In this document: positions 51,166-60,766 of the stretch, in pieces | How positions within the stretch are numbered: the stretch's first letter is position 1 | Layout of the letters: every line of letters starts with the position of its first letter | Notes under the pieces: model-generated | What the model was told of the DNA's origin: nothing | Databases searched by the model: none | Seen by the model: only the letters and a program-made list of their open reading frames with translations | Assembly (NCBI GenBank): GCA_031549535.1 | Contig: JAVBPP010000034.1 | Span: 1 to 62,785 of the forward strand | From: JAVBPP01 sp031549535 | Lineage (GTDB): Bacteria > Bacillota > Clostridia > Oscillospirales > Acutalibacteraceae | DNA length: 62,785 bases | Direction: 5' to 3' | Position numbers and translations under genes: made by a program

Positions 51166-53390
51166 TATTTTACAACAAGCTCGTTCAGTGTCTTGCCGGA
51201 ATCCAAGGAAAACGAGGTCAGCGCCTGGCCGAAAAGTCCATAGAGCGTGTCGCCCACGTAGGTTACACGGTCGCCGATATAGGTATAGTTATCCGCGCGG
51301 TAGAAATCGCACGCGTAGCTGCGGGCAAAGCTCAGCTGCTTTTTATCCGGGTCCACCTTGACGCATTGCACGAAGTAGACATCCCCCCGGCCGTTGTTGC
51401 CGGAGACGGGGATGGCGAACAGCTGTTTTTCGGGGTAATAGAACAGAGCCTTGTGCTCGCTGAGCGCATCGCTGGAATAGGAGCCGTGCAGCACAAGTTG
51501 GTCAACCTCCCTGGGCTTTTTGGGGTCGCTCACGTCAAACAGCGAAAATTTGATGCCCTCTGTCGTGCCGCTTTCGTTCCCGGGGTAGCCAAGACCCAAC
51601 AGCAGGGTAGGGGTAATGGGGTGGAGGTAGCTGGAAAAGCCGGGGAGTTTCAGTTCGCCCTCTACTTTGGGCTTTTTGGGGTCGGATAAATCCAGAACAA
51701 ACAGGGGGTCGGTCTGCTCAAAGGTAACGACATAGCCCGTTTTGCCCACAAAGCGCACCGAGCGGATTTCTTCCCCCTTCGCAAGGCCCTCCACCTTGCC
51801 GATGAGCTGCAGCTTTTCGTCCAGGATATACACGCCGCTCGTCTGCCTGCGCATACCCATTTGGTTATAGACGGTGGTTGTGGTTGCCACGCGCAGCTTG
51901 CCTTCGAATTCATCCATAGAAAATTGGTTCAGCGTGCCGCCGTTTACCACGGCTGAGCGCTCAAACACCGGCGCCGCCTGGATGTTGAAGCGGTAGATTT
52001 CTGTTTGGTCTGCGCTTTGCTCGTAAACGTCCTTGGCAAGGTAGAGGTAGTCGCCGCTGCAATAGATATTTTTGCCGCAGCCCAGGACGGCCGCTGTTTT
52101 TCCCTCCAGCTTGCTGCCCTTGAGCCTGAGCCAAACGTTGGAGACCACAATGTAGCTCATATCCGGCTTCGTTTTGGCGATATACAAATCCTTGGCCGGA
52201 ATGCGCTTTGCGGCGGAGCCGGAGTAGACATTCGGATAAATTACGTCGGAAAAGCTTTGTTTCGCCCCCCCCGGCGTCTGGTTATAATGCACAGGCGGGG
52301 TATATTCACTGATGACGCAGAGCTTGCCCTCCACCAGCCGGGCGGAGAGATAGCTGCCGTCCTGCGCAAAGCTGTCCAGCAGTTTGGGGTTTTTGCGGTC
52401 CGCGATGTCGTAGACCTGCACGGTGGTTTGGGAGCGCTGCGTTGCATTGTATGGAATGCCCTCATAATAGCCATAGTAGTACGCATCGTAATCGCTGTCA
52501 CCGCTGCTGAGGATTACAAACAGGCGGTCATCCTGCAGAAACATGCCGGTTACGCGGCAGCTTGTCGTCTCCTTGGATGCGGGCTTCACCTGAATTGCGG
52601 CGGTCTGCTCCATAGTGCCGTTGGCACCAAGGCGAACAATGGAAACCAGGGGGTTCATGGCGAAATCTCCGCCCGTATTATTGTTATAATAATTATAGGC
52701 AAGGTAGAGGTATGCGCCGTCGTTCTTCAGGATATCCGCCTCGTCAATAGCTGCGACCTGTGTGTTGGTTTTGCCGATGACCGCGCTTGCGTAGTACGCC
52801 ACGTCCTGCTTGTTTCCGTCGGCCATGTTGCCCGAACCTTCGTTAACGGCATTTGAGCCGGGTGAGGCGCCCGGAGCCGGTGCCTGCTCTTGTGCGTCAG
52901 GGAAAGTCACGCTATTTGTATCTCTGGTTGGCATCATACTGCCATCGGATTTTCTGCCCCAAGCCGACGGCCAAAGCCGATCCCAAAAACTGCCGGTATC
53001 CTCCGGGTAGTAGCTGTCGTCTTCCTCCTGCGTCATTTCCTGAAACAGGCTTTGGATTTTGGCGTAGTTGCCGGCCCCGCGGACGCGTTCATCGCCGCCT
53101 GAGACAGCCGCGTCCTCTTCCTGCTCTTGCTCCTGCGTGGTGTCGCTCACAAATGCGGGGGCGTAATAGCCGTTCAGCGCAACGCAGGCGAGCACAAGCA
53201 CAACCGCCGCTACCGCCATGGCGAAATGGCGCAGCTCCAGCCGAAAGCGCGGCTTGGTGGCCTGTTCCTCGCGTTCCAGTGCAAGCGCTATGCGCTCGGG
53301 CTCCAGCGCGGGGGGGATAGGGAGCTGCTCCGCCTGCGTTTGCAGCAGCATTTGCAGCTGTTGTTCGACTTTTTTATCGTTTCGATTCAT
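51165..53390 (-). CDS. Membrane-anchored beta-propeller protein, candidate anti-sigma/sensor
   Basis: The protein is 741 residues long. The cytoplasmic N-terminus (1-55) is charged and helical. One membrane segment follows (56-73, FAMAVAAVVLVLACVALN), then an acidic linker, then from about 190 a secreted beta-propeller of the PF09826 type (NTQVAAIDEADILKNDGAYLYLAY, VQVYDIADRKNPKLLDSF, LDLSDPKKPKVEGELKLPG). ATG 53390 overlaps the sigma gene stop in TGATG, with GGAGG seven nt upstream. That coupling and the topology suggest that the N-terminus holds the ECF sigma factor and the propeller senses something outside. This is an inference: no ZAS Cys/His motif is present. Confidence 0.82.
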   Translation of the reverse strand: MNRNDKKVEQQLQMLLQTQAEQLPIPPALEPERIALALEREEQATKPRFRLELRHFAMAVAAVVLVLACVALNGYYAPAFVSDTTQEQEQEEDAAVSGGDERVRGAGNYAKIQSLFQEMTQEEDDSYYPEDTGSFWDRLWPSAWGRKSDGSMMPTRDTNSVTFPDAQEQAPAPGASPGSNAVNEGSGNMADGNKQDVAYYASAVIGKTNTQVAAIDEADILKNDGAYLYLAYNYYNNNTGGDFAMNPLVSIVRLGANGTMEQTAAIQVKPASKETTSCRVTGMFLQDDRLFVILSSGDSDYDAYYYGYYEGIPYNATQRSQTTVQVYDIADRKNPKLLDSFAQDGSYLSARLVEGKLCVISEYTPPVHYNQTPGGAKQSFSDVIYPNVYSGSAAKRIPAKDLYIAKTKPDMSYIVVSNVWLRLKGSKLEGKTAAVLGCGKNIYCSGDYLYLAKDVYEQSADQTEIYRFNIQAAPVFERSAVVNGGTLNQFSMDEFEGKLRVATTTTVYNQMGMRRQTSGVYILDEKLQLIGKVEGLAKGEEIRSVRFVGKTGYVVTFEQTDPLFVLDLSDPKKPKVEGELKLPGFSSYLHPITPTLLLGLGYPGNESGTTEGIKFSLFDVSDPKKPREVDQLVLHGSYSSDALSEHKALFYYPEKQLFAIPVSGNNGRGDVYFVQCVKVDPDKKQLSFARSYACDFYRADNYTYIGDRVTYVGDTLYGLFGQALTSFSLDSGKTLNELVVK

Positions 53391-53920
53391 CACAATTCCT
53401 CCGTTTGTAACACAGTGCGCAGCTTTTCGAAAGCGCGTTTTTGCTTAGAACGCACCGTAGAACTGTTACAATCCAGCGCGTTCGCAATTTCATGGCTCTT
53501 ATAGCCGCCCAAAACATGCAGTAAAATGATTTCCCGCTCCGTTACATCCAAAACGCCCAGCGCCTGCCGCAGCTCGCAGGAAAGGCTCAGTTCCTCCGGC
53601 AGCGCCTGCAGGGTTTCCGCCAGGTTTTCCAGCGGCTCCGTCTTGCGGGCGTTGATTTTTTCACGCAGGGCACGGCGGCACTCGTTGGCAAGTATCCGGA
53701 ACAGCCAATAGCGAAACGCCTGTGGGTCGCGCAATTTGTTCAGTTGCCGGTACGCGGCTAAAACAGCCTCCTGCACAGCGTCCTGCGCAAGCGGCACATT
53801 CCCCAGCACATACAGCGCATAGCTGTAAAGCTCCTTGTAATACAGCGCATACAGTGCACCGAACGCGTCCCGGTTGCCGTCGCAGGCCTGCTGCGCCAAA
53901 ATTTGCTGCCGTAGTTCCAT
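53390..53920 (-). CDS. ECF-type RNA polymerase sigma factor
   Basis: This 176-residue protein has sigma region 2 (residues about 22-90, ELYSYALYVLGNVPLAQDAVQEAVLAAY and FRYWLFRILANECRR) and region 4 (about 118-170, VTEREIILLHVLGGYKSHEIANAL plus STVRSKQKRAFEKL). There is no region 3, as expected of group 4 factors. AGGAGT precedes ATG 53920. Translation is coupled to the beta-propeller gene. ECF factors usually transcribe their own operon, and the minus-strand leader has TATACT near 53960 but no clear ECF -35. Confidence 0.92.
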   Translation of the reverse strand: MELRQQILAQQACDGNRDAFGALYALYYKELYSYALYVLGNVPLAQDAVQEAVLAAYRQLNKLRDPQAFRYWLFRILANECRRALREKINARKTEPLENLAETLQALPEELSLSCELRQALGVLDVTEREIILLHVLGGYKSHEIANALDCNSSTVRSKQKRAFEKLRTVLQTEEL

Positions 53921-54061
53921 CGTGTCACTCCTGTCGTTGAAAGCCTTCTTCTAATAAGAGTATAAAATTTCGCATTTTGTTGCATACTAGCAGAAATTAG
54001 TTTGCAAAGCCAACTCAAAGGGCTTATACTAATTCCAGTAACAGGATGCGAGGTATTGTGT

Positions 54062-55051
54062 ATGAAAAGAAAAGTGTGTTGTATTATGTTGGCCTGTGCC
54101 ATGCTGCCGCTGCTGCTTACCGCATGCGGCCAGCCGGATGGAGGCGAAACCACGCTGCCCACCAACCTGACCGCCGCGTTTACCACCGCCGCGGATGTCG
54201 ATGCGCTGCGCCCCATGCCGACCAGCCCCACCACCGTGGCAAGCACTGTCAGCAACAGCTCCGCCACCGTGACAAGCCCATCCGGTTCCCTCGTTACGCC
54301 CCTGCCCACTGTTGCGCCCAGCGTTTTGGATCCGCAGAACAGCCGCAAGCTGCCCACGGCGGGGGTTCAGCACAGCTATGGCGTCGCCAAGGACGGCAAG
54401 GCGCACGATACCTCCGTGAATTTCCAGGCGTTTTTTGAAAGCAAGCAGTATAAAGCCGTTTGCCTGGACACAAAAACGCAGGAGAAGGTGCTGTACCTGA
54501 CCTTTGACTGCGGCTGGGAGAACGGGAATACCGCTAAAATTTTGGATACCTTGCGGGAGAAAAAGGTGCCTGCCACGTTTTTTGCAACGCTCCACCACAT
54601 CAAAAGTGAGCCCGCGCTCATTACCCGCATGATAGGGGAGGGGCATATCGTAGGCAACCATTCGTGCTCCCACCCAAATTTCAGCACCATCAAGCGGGAC
54701 AAAATGGCGCAGGAAATTGTGGATATGGATAATTATCTGCGTACCCATTTCGGCTATACCGCACCGTTCTTCCGCTTTCCGGAGGGGGCGTATAACGAAA
54801 GTGCCTTAGATTTGGTGCAGTCCCTGGGCTACACCAGTGTGTTCTGGTCCTGTGCCTATGCCGACTGGGATGTGGAGGACCAAAAGGGTAAGGACTTCGC
54901 CTTCCAAACCGTAACCGCACGGCTGCACCCGGGCGCGATTATTCTGCTGCATTCCGTATCCTCCGATAATGCTGCCGCCATGGGCGATATCATCGACTGG
55001 GCGCACGGGCAGGGCTACACCTTCCGTGCGCTGACGGAGCTGCCAAAGTAA
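54062..55051 (+). CDS. pdaA: PdaA-like polysaccharide (peptidoglycan) deacetylase lipoprotein
   Basis: The protein is 329 residues long: a lipoprotein signal LLLTACG (Cys 21), a Thr/Ser/Pro-rich linker to about 95, then a NodB deacetylase domain: LYLTFDCGWENGNTAKILD, EGHIVGNHSCSHPNFSTI with the zinc His pair, FFRFPEGAYNE and LHPGAIILLHSVS. The ENG motif and spacing match B. subtilis PdaA, which makes muramic delta-lactam in spore cortex. Lipid anchoring is unusual for PdaA, and a vegetative role is possible. GAGGT precedes ATG 54062. No promoter was clear. Confidence 0.82.
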   Translation: MKRKVCCIMLACAMLPLLLTACGQPDGGETTLPTNLTAAFTTAADVDALRPMPTSPTTVASTVSNSSATVTSPSGSLVTPLPTVAPSVLDPQNSRKLPTAGVQHSYGVAKDGKAHDTSVNFQAFFESKQYKAVCLDTKTQEKVLYLTFDCGWENGNTAKILDTLREKKVPATFFATLHHIKSEPALITRMIGEGHIVGNHSCSHPNFSTIKRDKMAQEIVDMDNYLRTHFGYTAPFFRFPEGAYNESALDLVQSLGYTSVFWSCAYADWDVEDQKGKDFAFQTVTARLHPGAIILLHSVSSDNAAAMGDIIDWAHGQGYTFRALTELPK

Positions 55052-55073
55052 TAGTTCCCAATACAAGAAACAA

Positions 55074-55108
55074 AAGGCCGGAAGAAACGTATGTGTTCTT
55101 CCGGCCTT
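55074..55108. terminator. Bidirectional terminator between pdaA and the response regulator
   Basis: A perfect 13-bp stem (55074-55086 with 55096-55108). T-rich sequence flanks it on the minus strand (TTTTGTTTCTTG). It separates two convergent transcripts. Confidence 0.8.
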
Positions 55109-55119
55109 GAATGATAGGA

Positions 55120-55815
55120 TTACGCGCGGAAACGGTAGCCCGCGCCCCAGACGGTTTCAATGTATTGCGGGTTGGTGGTGTCCTGCTCCACTTTATCGCG
55201 GATACGGTTGATATGCACCGTGACGGTGGAGGTTTCGCCGATGGAATTCAGACCCCAGATTTTGTCGAACAGCACTTCCTTGCTGAACACAACATTCGGG
55301 TTTTGTGCGAGGAAGAGCAACAGGTCAAACTCCTTGTTCGTCATGGAGATTTCTTCGTTGTTTACATAAACACGGCGGGCATTTTTATCAATATGCAGGG
55401 AACCCACGTTGATTTCGTTGTTTTCATCCGGCGCGGCCTTCGCCGTCAGGCGTTCATAGCGCGCGATGTGCGCCCCAACGCGGGCTACCAGCTCGGAGGG
55501 GGAGAAAGGCTTGGTGACATAGTCATCCGCCCCAATGCCAAGCCCCCGGATTTTATCAATATCTTCGCGCTTGGCCGAAACCAGCAAAACCGGGATATCC
55601 GTAAACTTTCGAATTTCACGGCAGACCTCAAACCCATCAATGCCGGGCAGCATCATGTCCAGCAACACCAGGTTATAGTTGCCCTCCTTGAGCTGCGCGA
55701 GGCCGGTGTGGCCGTCATAGACCATGTTTGCCTCGTAGCCGTTCGCCTCCAGGTAATCGCGCTCCAGCTCCGCAATGTTCTTCTCGTCTTCAATAATTAG
55801 AATTTTACCCCGCAT
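55120..55815 (-). CDS. OmpR/PhoB-family response regulator
   Basis: The protein is 231 residues long. The receiver domain has acidic residues in IIEDE, phospho-acceptor Asp 53 in LVLLDMMLPGIDG and the Lys of DYVTKPF. The winged-helix DNA-binding domain contains EISMTNKEFDLLLFLAQNP and STVTVHINRIRDKVE. It probably partners the adjacent kinase. ATG 55815 has GAGGAG upstream, and in-frame sequence to 55839 lacks one. It starts 13 bp after the kinase gene. The target genes are unknown. The order kinase then regulator is the reverse of the most common arrangement. Confidence 0.95.
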   Translation of the reverse strand: MRGKILIIEDEKNIAELERDYLEANGYEANMVYDGHTGLAQLKEGNYNLVLLDMMLPGIDGFEVCREIRKFTDIPVLLVSAKREDIDKIRGLGIGADDYVTKPFSPSELVARVGAHIARYERLTAKAAPDENNEINVGSLHIDKNARRVYVNNEEISMTNKEFDLLLFLAQNPNVVFSKEVLFDKIWGLNSIGETSTVTVHINRIRDKVEQDTTNPQYIETVWGAGYRFRA

Positions 55816-55828
55816 AACGTTACTCCTC

Positions 55829-57433
55829 TCATGTTGCATCTTCTATTTCTACAATGGGAAACTCACTGACAATCGCAAGCCCGCCCAGCTTGCTGGAACG
55901 CGCAAAGATTTTGCCGCCGTGGCGCTCCACAATCATGCGGCAGACCGAAAGGCCAAGGCCACTGCCGTTTAACACATCTGTTCTGGCTTGAGAGCTGCGG
56001 TAGAAGGTGTCAAAAATCTTTGCGCAGTCCTCCTCAGAAACGGGATTGCCGTTGCTTTCGATGGTGATTTGCACATTGCGGTCATCATTTATCAATTCCA
56101 GGGTTAAAATCGCACGGGAATCCCGAATCTCCCCCCGGCGGTATTTGATGCAGTTATCCAGCAGATTGCCGTAGACGCGCTTGAGCTGCACTTGATCCAT
56201 TTTAATAAACAGTTTTTTATCGGCGTGCAAATTGCAAAAACTGAACGCGACCTTGTTTTTGGCAAATGTTTCTTCCATCTCAAAACGCATGCGGTTGAAA
56301 AAGTGGGTCAAATCCCCTTTTTCAAAGAAGAAGGGCATGATGTCCGTATCCAGCTTGGAGAACAGGGAGAACTCGCCCACGAGCTTATCCATGTCCACCG
56401 CGGTGTCATAAATGGTTTGCAGATAGCGCTCCTGCTTTTCCGGCGTGGTGGCAATACCGTCCAACAGGCCGGAGGCATAGCCCTTGATGCTGGTGAGCGG
56501 GGTGCCAAGGTCGTGTGAAATACCCGCGATAATGTCCTTGCGGCTCTTTTCGTAGCGTTGTTTTTCTTCCTCGGAATCCTTCAGCCGCTGGCGCAGCTGC
56601 TCAAAGCCCTCCACAAGTAAACCCATCTCGTTCATGGAGCGGTAGCCGATATCGTAGGAAAGGTTGCCGGCCTTCATTTCCTGCATGGCTTTCAGCAGCA
56701 GCTGCATGGGGTTGAGCACCGCGCGGGAGAAGGCGTAAACGATTATCGCGTCAATCAGCAAAATTACCGCAAAGGCAAACAACACCAAAATTACAAGCAG
56801 GCGATCCACCGAGCGCAGCATGGTGTCGGAATACGCACCGCTTGCGGAGTGCACCACGCTGTTGAGCTGGGGCACAAGCAGCACCTGGCGCACGATGTTC
56901 CCGTTTTCCAGCGGGTAGGTGTAGCAAATAACCGTGCCGCTTTCATTGGAAATCATGGATTCGCCCATGGAAAAGGTTTCCGTCCCCGTGATAACCTCGT
57001 GCATGCCCCGGTAATCATGCAGGGTCATGGCGGTGGAGAGGTACACCGGCTCCTCATTTACCGTAACGGCGAGCAGGCAGCGAAAATCCTCAATGGCATG
57101 GCAATCCGCGAGCGCCTGCTGCGAAATCAGCGCATGGCTGCCGGACTCGGTTTCACGGATGGAGCCATCCTCCGGCAGGGTGCCGGCATTGTCGTCCCGC
57201 AGGTTTTTGGCCTGGTCAAGAATGGATTTCTCCAAACGGTTGGAGCGTTGCTGCAGCAAATAAACGGAGAGCATGCCAAGCGAGTTCGCCTCCGGCTTAT
57301 GGCTGGAAAGAAAAAACAATACACCGTTTACAAACCCAACGATGACGATTGTTACCACGAGAATCGGAACAATCGCCATAATTAAGTTGGATATCAGCAC
57401 TTTATTCTTTAAGGATACATCGCGCAACTTCAT
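55829..57433 (-). CDS. Membrane sensor histidine kinase
   Basis: The protein is 534 residues long: a membrane helix (about 13-42), an extracytoplasmic sensor of about 165 residues, a second helix (about 211-235), a HAMP-like segment (AVLNPMQLLLKAMQEMKAGNL), a dimerisation domain with His 307 in IAGISHDLGTPLTSIKGY, and a HATPase domain (N box NLLDNCIKYRRGE, G box GSGLGLSVCRMIVERHGG). The G1 box reads ESNGNPVSEED rather than DxGxG, a variant seen in other Firmicute kinases of the VanS type. ATG 57433 follows CCGGAG. The signal is unknown. Confidence 0.93.
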   Translation of the reverse strand: MKLRDVSLKNKVLISNLIMAIVPILVVTIVIVGFVNGVLFFLSSHKPEANSLGMLSVYLLQQRSNRLEKSILDQAKNLRDDNAGTLPEDGSIRETESGSHALISQQALADCHAIEDFRCLLAVTVNEEPVYLSTAMTLHDYRGMHEVITGTETFSMGESMISNESGTVICYTYPLENGNIVRQVLLVPQLNSVVHSASGAYSDTMLRSVDRLLVILVLFAFAVILLIDAIIVYAFSRAVLNPMQLLLKAMQEMKAGNLSYDIGYRSMNEMGLLVEGFEQLRQRLKDSEEEKQRYEKSRKDIIAGISHDLGTPLTSIKGYASGLLDGIATTPEKQERYLQTIYDTAVDMDKLVGEFSLFSKLDTDIMPFFFEKGDLTHFFNRMRFEMEETFAKNKVAFSFCNLHADKKLFIKMDQVQLKRVYGNLLDNCIKYRRGEIRDSRAILTLELINDDRNVQITIESNGNPVSEEDCAKIFDTFYRSSQARTDVLNGSGLGLSVCRMIVERHGGKIFARSSKLGGLAIVSEFPIVEIEDAT

Positions 57434-57589
57434 GTGAAACTCCGGCGGATGCGTGCGTAAAGCAAGCATCTTTTTTTACTGTTAGACAGAATTATAAACA
57501 GTGTAACACATGTGATGGATACTTGTAAATATCCTTACGGCATAATTCGCAAAATTTTGGCAAAAAGCACCAAAAAGAACCTGTTTCGC

Positions 57590-60574
57590 CTAGTTTTTCG
57601 CAACATAAGCCTCGAATCCGCGCACAGCGGCGGCGGCAAGCTTATCCTGCACAGCGGGGGTCTGCAGGTTCCGGCACTCATCCAAATTGGTCACAAAGCC
57701 GAATTCCACCAGAATGGCGGGGCATTCAAAGGTGCGCGTCACGAGGAAGGGGTAGGCGGCGCTGTGGCGGTCAATGCGGTTCATAATGTCGGCGGCGCGG
57801 CCTTTGTAGATATCGTTTTTATACACATCCACAAGTTCCCGGTGGATTTCGTTCGCCAGCGGGTAGGAGTAGGCGTTGTAATAAAACGCGGAGGTGCCGC
57901 GCGCGGAGCCGCTTGGGCTGGCGTCGCAGTGAACGGCCAGGAATAAATCCGGCTTCTGCGCCCGGGTAAAGTCGCGGATTTCTTCAATGGAGTCATAGCC
58001 GTCGTCCGTCCGGTTCATGATTACCGTGGCGCCCTTTGCCTCCAGCTTTGCCTTGATTTTTTTGGCAAGGGCAAGGTTAATTTGCTTTTCGTAGCGGAAG
58101 CTTGCGTTGGAGGAGATGGCGCAGACCGCGCCGGAATCCTTGCCCCCGTGGCCGGCGTTGATGAGGATGCGGTAACCGCTGAGGCTGGAGGAGGGCTTTT
58201 TCTTCAGGTTCAGCACCAGGCTGCCCTCGGCGTTGTAGCTGGCAGAGCAGCCGTAAAAGCGCCCCGGCGTGCGCAGGGTTAGGCGCAGCGTAACGGTCTT
58301 TTTTTGCGTGTCGCCGAGCCACTCGGCCTTAGAGAAGGTTGGGTTCCCCTGAATGTTGACATCGCCCAGCGCCTGTACAGTGTTGGAAAAGACGATATCC
58401 ACCTGCGTTGCACTGCTGGTTGTGACCTCATACGCTCTGCCACTGTAGGCGTTATCCTTGGACTTATAGCTTTGTCCGTTGATGCGGAAATTGAACGGCG
58501 TTTTCCAGCTGGTGTGCAGCACCACCTGTGTTCCGGTGCCCACTTGCTTGCAGGAGGCAACCTGCAGCTTGTTGTTGGGCAGATTGTAGCCGCTTGCAAT
58601 CAGCTTCACCTCGTCCTTGCTCACGCGCTTGCCGCATTGCAGGACATAGTAGCTGTAATCTTCATACACACCCTCGCCGACAATGCGGTCAAACATGCCC
58701 TTGAGCAGGGGGGAGTAGTGTGGGTGGTATAAATCCTTCGCCCCGTCCGCAGGGGTGACATCCGCAAAGCCGACATTGATTTCGCAATATTTGGATTTGC
58801 CCGCAACGCCATTGTATTGATAGGGTGTGAATTGCTTCGGCGCGGCAGGGACGGGCGCGGCGGTGCTTGTGTCCGTGGGCTTGTTGGGGTCCGGCTTCTG
58901 AGTCGGCGGCGCCGTGGTCGTGGTCGGCGGCGCCGTGGTTGTGGGCGGAACCGTAGTGGTCGGCTTTGCGTTCACAGAAACGGTTGCGCCCGCGGCGCTC
59001 TGTGAAAGGCCGTTGAGGGAGGCGTATACCTGAATGTGCCCCAGCTGTTGCCGGCCCTCCTTGGCGGCGGGCAACGTGTAGCTGCCTGTAAACAGGGCAA
59101 AACCCAAGGGCATTCCCGCGCTGTTTGTTTCGTCCCCTTCCTGGGTGCGTTTGCTCTCTTTTAACGAAATCCGCTTACCGTTGATTGTGGCATAGACTGA
59201 GGCGGATTTGTGCGCAACGGCAGAAATCTCCATCTCCTCGCCGCCCTCGGCACTGACGGTTTTTGCGGGGGTAATTTTGTTCAGCAGCTGAATTTTGTAG
59301 CTGACATGATAGCTGTATTCGATGCCCTTGTGCGTAAAAACCACCTTGTTATCGCCGGGATTCAGCTCCAACTCAGCGGAAAAGTCGCCGCTTTCCACGC
59401 GTTCCACCTCGTTGCCGTTGCAGCTGAGCGGATAGAGCGGGCTGCTTGTGCCGTTAAAGGTGATGCTGGGTGCGTTGGTGGTGATGTTGGTGCTCCTTTG
59501 GTTTTTCACTTCAAAACGCCGCGCAATCAACGGATTGTCGCTGCGCAGATATTCAATGAGCATGGTGTCCGCCGCTGACGGTTTATTGCCAAGCAGGCTG
59601 CTTGCGTGCAACACCCTTGCCGTGCAGCCGGTTAGGGAGGAGGCCTCCAGCATTTGCTCCATAACTTCCCCGGCTGGGTCGGGCGCACCGGAGGACCAAA
59701 GCAAATCCGCGCGAAAACCGCACCAGAACGAACCGGCTGAGGAGGAAATCAACTCCGAATAATCCGCTCCGGTTTCGCTCATGCTGGCGCTGCGCGCAGG
59801 CTTGATGGTTGGTGCCTCATAATAGATGCTTTGAATTTCGCCCGCCTGCAAAGCCTGCTGCATGCCCTTTTGGCGCTCATCCGTGGTGGCAAGGCCGACG
59901 GGTAAGTTCTGATCGGCGGCTTTTGCAGCTGTGCGCAGGGTGCGCAGATCGGCTTCGAGGGTTTTCACCTGTTCCCCCAGCCCGCCGAGCAGCAGGTAGT
60001 CCGCGTCAAACACGGCGAGCGTGTCCGCCAACTCCTTCGCCGCGCCCTTGCGCAGCGCCTTGCCCTCCCAGCAGTTCACGCGCAGCACGGTCAATAGCTT
60101 CTTTTCCCGGGCAGTATGCAGCAATAGTTGCATACTGCTGCGCAGCGCAGCCCGCTCCGGGTCGGCCGCTGTTTTGGCAAAGGTGCTGCCCATGGAAAGA
60201 TACAGGGCGTTAAACTTCATAGCAAGCAGGCTGTCCAACAGCTTTTCTGCATCCGCCTTGCTTTTGATTCGGCTCAGCTCGTTGTTCGCCGTATCCGTTC
60301 CGCTCGCGGCAAGCCACAGCCCCGTGATTTGTTTTGGTACAGGCAGCTTTTCACGCAGCACGGGCGGCGCCGTCGTCTCCGGCTGCACAGCCGCCGTTAC
60401 GCTGGCGGAGGAGCCGACTGTCACCGGCGGCGTGGTGGGTGCCGTAGTTTCTTCCCCAAATAAGGCCCGCAGAGCGGCCGGTTTTCCGCTGATATACAGG
60501 CTCAGGCCGGCGATAGCGACAAGCAGCGCAACAACCGTGCAAACAACCCCGATTCGATGTTTTTTGGAAAGCAT
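57590..60574 (-). CDS. Giant cell-wall hydrolase: GHL-like TIM barrel plus Amidase_3
   Basis: The protein is 994 residues long. A signal/anchor (about 8-29) and Thr/Pro linker precede a domain (about 60-330, QITGLWLAASGTDTA ... MKFNALYLSMGS) that resembles putative glycoside-hydrolase-like TIM barrels. Beta-rich segments follow, then a TTTVPPTTTAPPTTT linker near 555-590, another beta region, and an N-acetylmuramoyl-L-alanine amidase domain (800-994) with zinc ligands His 809 (NAGHGG), Glu 829 and His 882 (AVHCD) and catalytic Glu 957 (LVEFGFVTN). ATG 60574 has GGGGGAA upstream, and the longer frame to 60637 does not. It probably remodels the wall, perhaps at sporulation or germination. Confidence 0.87.
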   Translation of the reverse strand: MLSKKHRIGVVCTVVALLVAIAGLSLYISGKPAALRALFGEETTAPTTPPVTVGSSASVTAAVQPETTAPPVLREKLPVPKQITGLWLAASGTDTANNELSRIKSKADAEKLLDSLLAMKFNALYLSMGSTFAKTAADPERAALRSSMQLLLHTAREKKLLTVLRVNCWEGKALRKGAAKELADTLAVFDADYLLLGGLGEQVKTLEADLRTLRTAAKAADQNLPVGLATTDERQKGMQQALQAGEIQSIYYEAPTIKPARSASMSETGADYSELISSSAGSFWCGFRADLLWSSGAPDPAGEVMEQMLEASSLTGCTARVLHASSLLGNKPSAADTMLIEYLRSDNPLIARRFEVKNQRSTNITTNAPSITFNGTSSPLYPLSCNGNEVERVESGDFSAELELNPGDNKVVFTHKGIEYSYHVSYKIQLLNKITPAKTVSAEGGEEMEISAVAHKSASVYATINGKRISLKESKRTQEGDETNSAGMPLGFALFTGSYTLPAAKEGRQQLGHIQVYASLNGLSQSAAGATVSVNAKPTTTVPPTTTAPPTTTTAPPTQKPDPNKPTDTSTAAPVPAAPKQFTPYQYNGVAGKSKYCEINVGFADVTPADGAKDLYHPHYSPLLKGMFDRIVGEGVYEDYSYYVLQCGKRVSKDEVKLIASGYNLPNNKLQVASCKQVGTGTQVVLHTSWKTPFNFRINGQSYKSKDNAYSGRAYEVTTSSATQVDIVFSNTVQALGDVNIQGNPTFSKAEWLGDTQKKTVTLRLTLRTPGRFYGCSASYNAEGSLVLNLKKKPSSSLSGYRILINAGHGGKDSGAVCAISSNASFRYEKQINLALAKKIKAKLEAKGATVIMNRTDDGYDSIEEIRDFTRAQKPDLFLAVHCDASPSGSARGTSAFYYNAYSYPLANEIHRELVDVYKNDIYKGRAADIMNRIDRHSAAYPFLVTRTFECPAILVEFGFVTNLDECRNLQTPAVQDKLAAAAVRGFEAYVAKN

Positions 60575-60608
60575 GCGTGTATTCCCCCGCTGTGTTTTAT
60601 TGCATATC

Positions 60609-60637
60609 AGTATAGTATAGAAATACTGCGGAAACAA
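60609..60637 (-). promoter_or_regulatory. Sigma-A promoter of the amidase gene
   Basis: On the minus strand TTGTTT (60632-60637), 17 nt, TATACT (60609-60614). A second overlapping TATACT lies five nt upstream. Confidence 0.65.
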
Positions 60638-60690
60638 GAGTAATTATATGAATAGCAGCGTTAAATTTTACATGAGTTAGAAAAATATTC

Positions 60691-60719
60691 TTGCAAATAA
60701 GTTTGGACTCGGCTACACT
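60691..60719 (+). promoter_or_regulatory. Sigma-A promoter of the zinc-ribbon membrane protein gene
   Basis: TTGCAA (60691-60696), 17 nt, TACACT (60714-60719). It is divergent from the amidase promoter. Confidence 0.6.
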
Positions 60720-60766
60720 AGGAGTCAGCCGGACATACGGCGAATGAAGTGAAGGAGTCTATACTT

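Noticed and set aside
53940..54060. Sporulation-type promoter for pdaA
   Set aside because: GCATACTA near 53982 partly fits mother-cell or forespore elements, but no partner hexamer with correct spacing was found.
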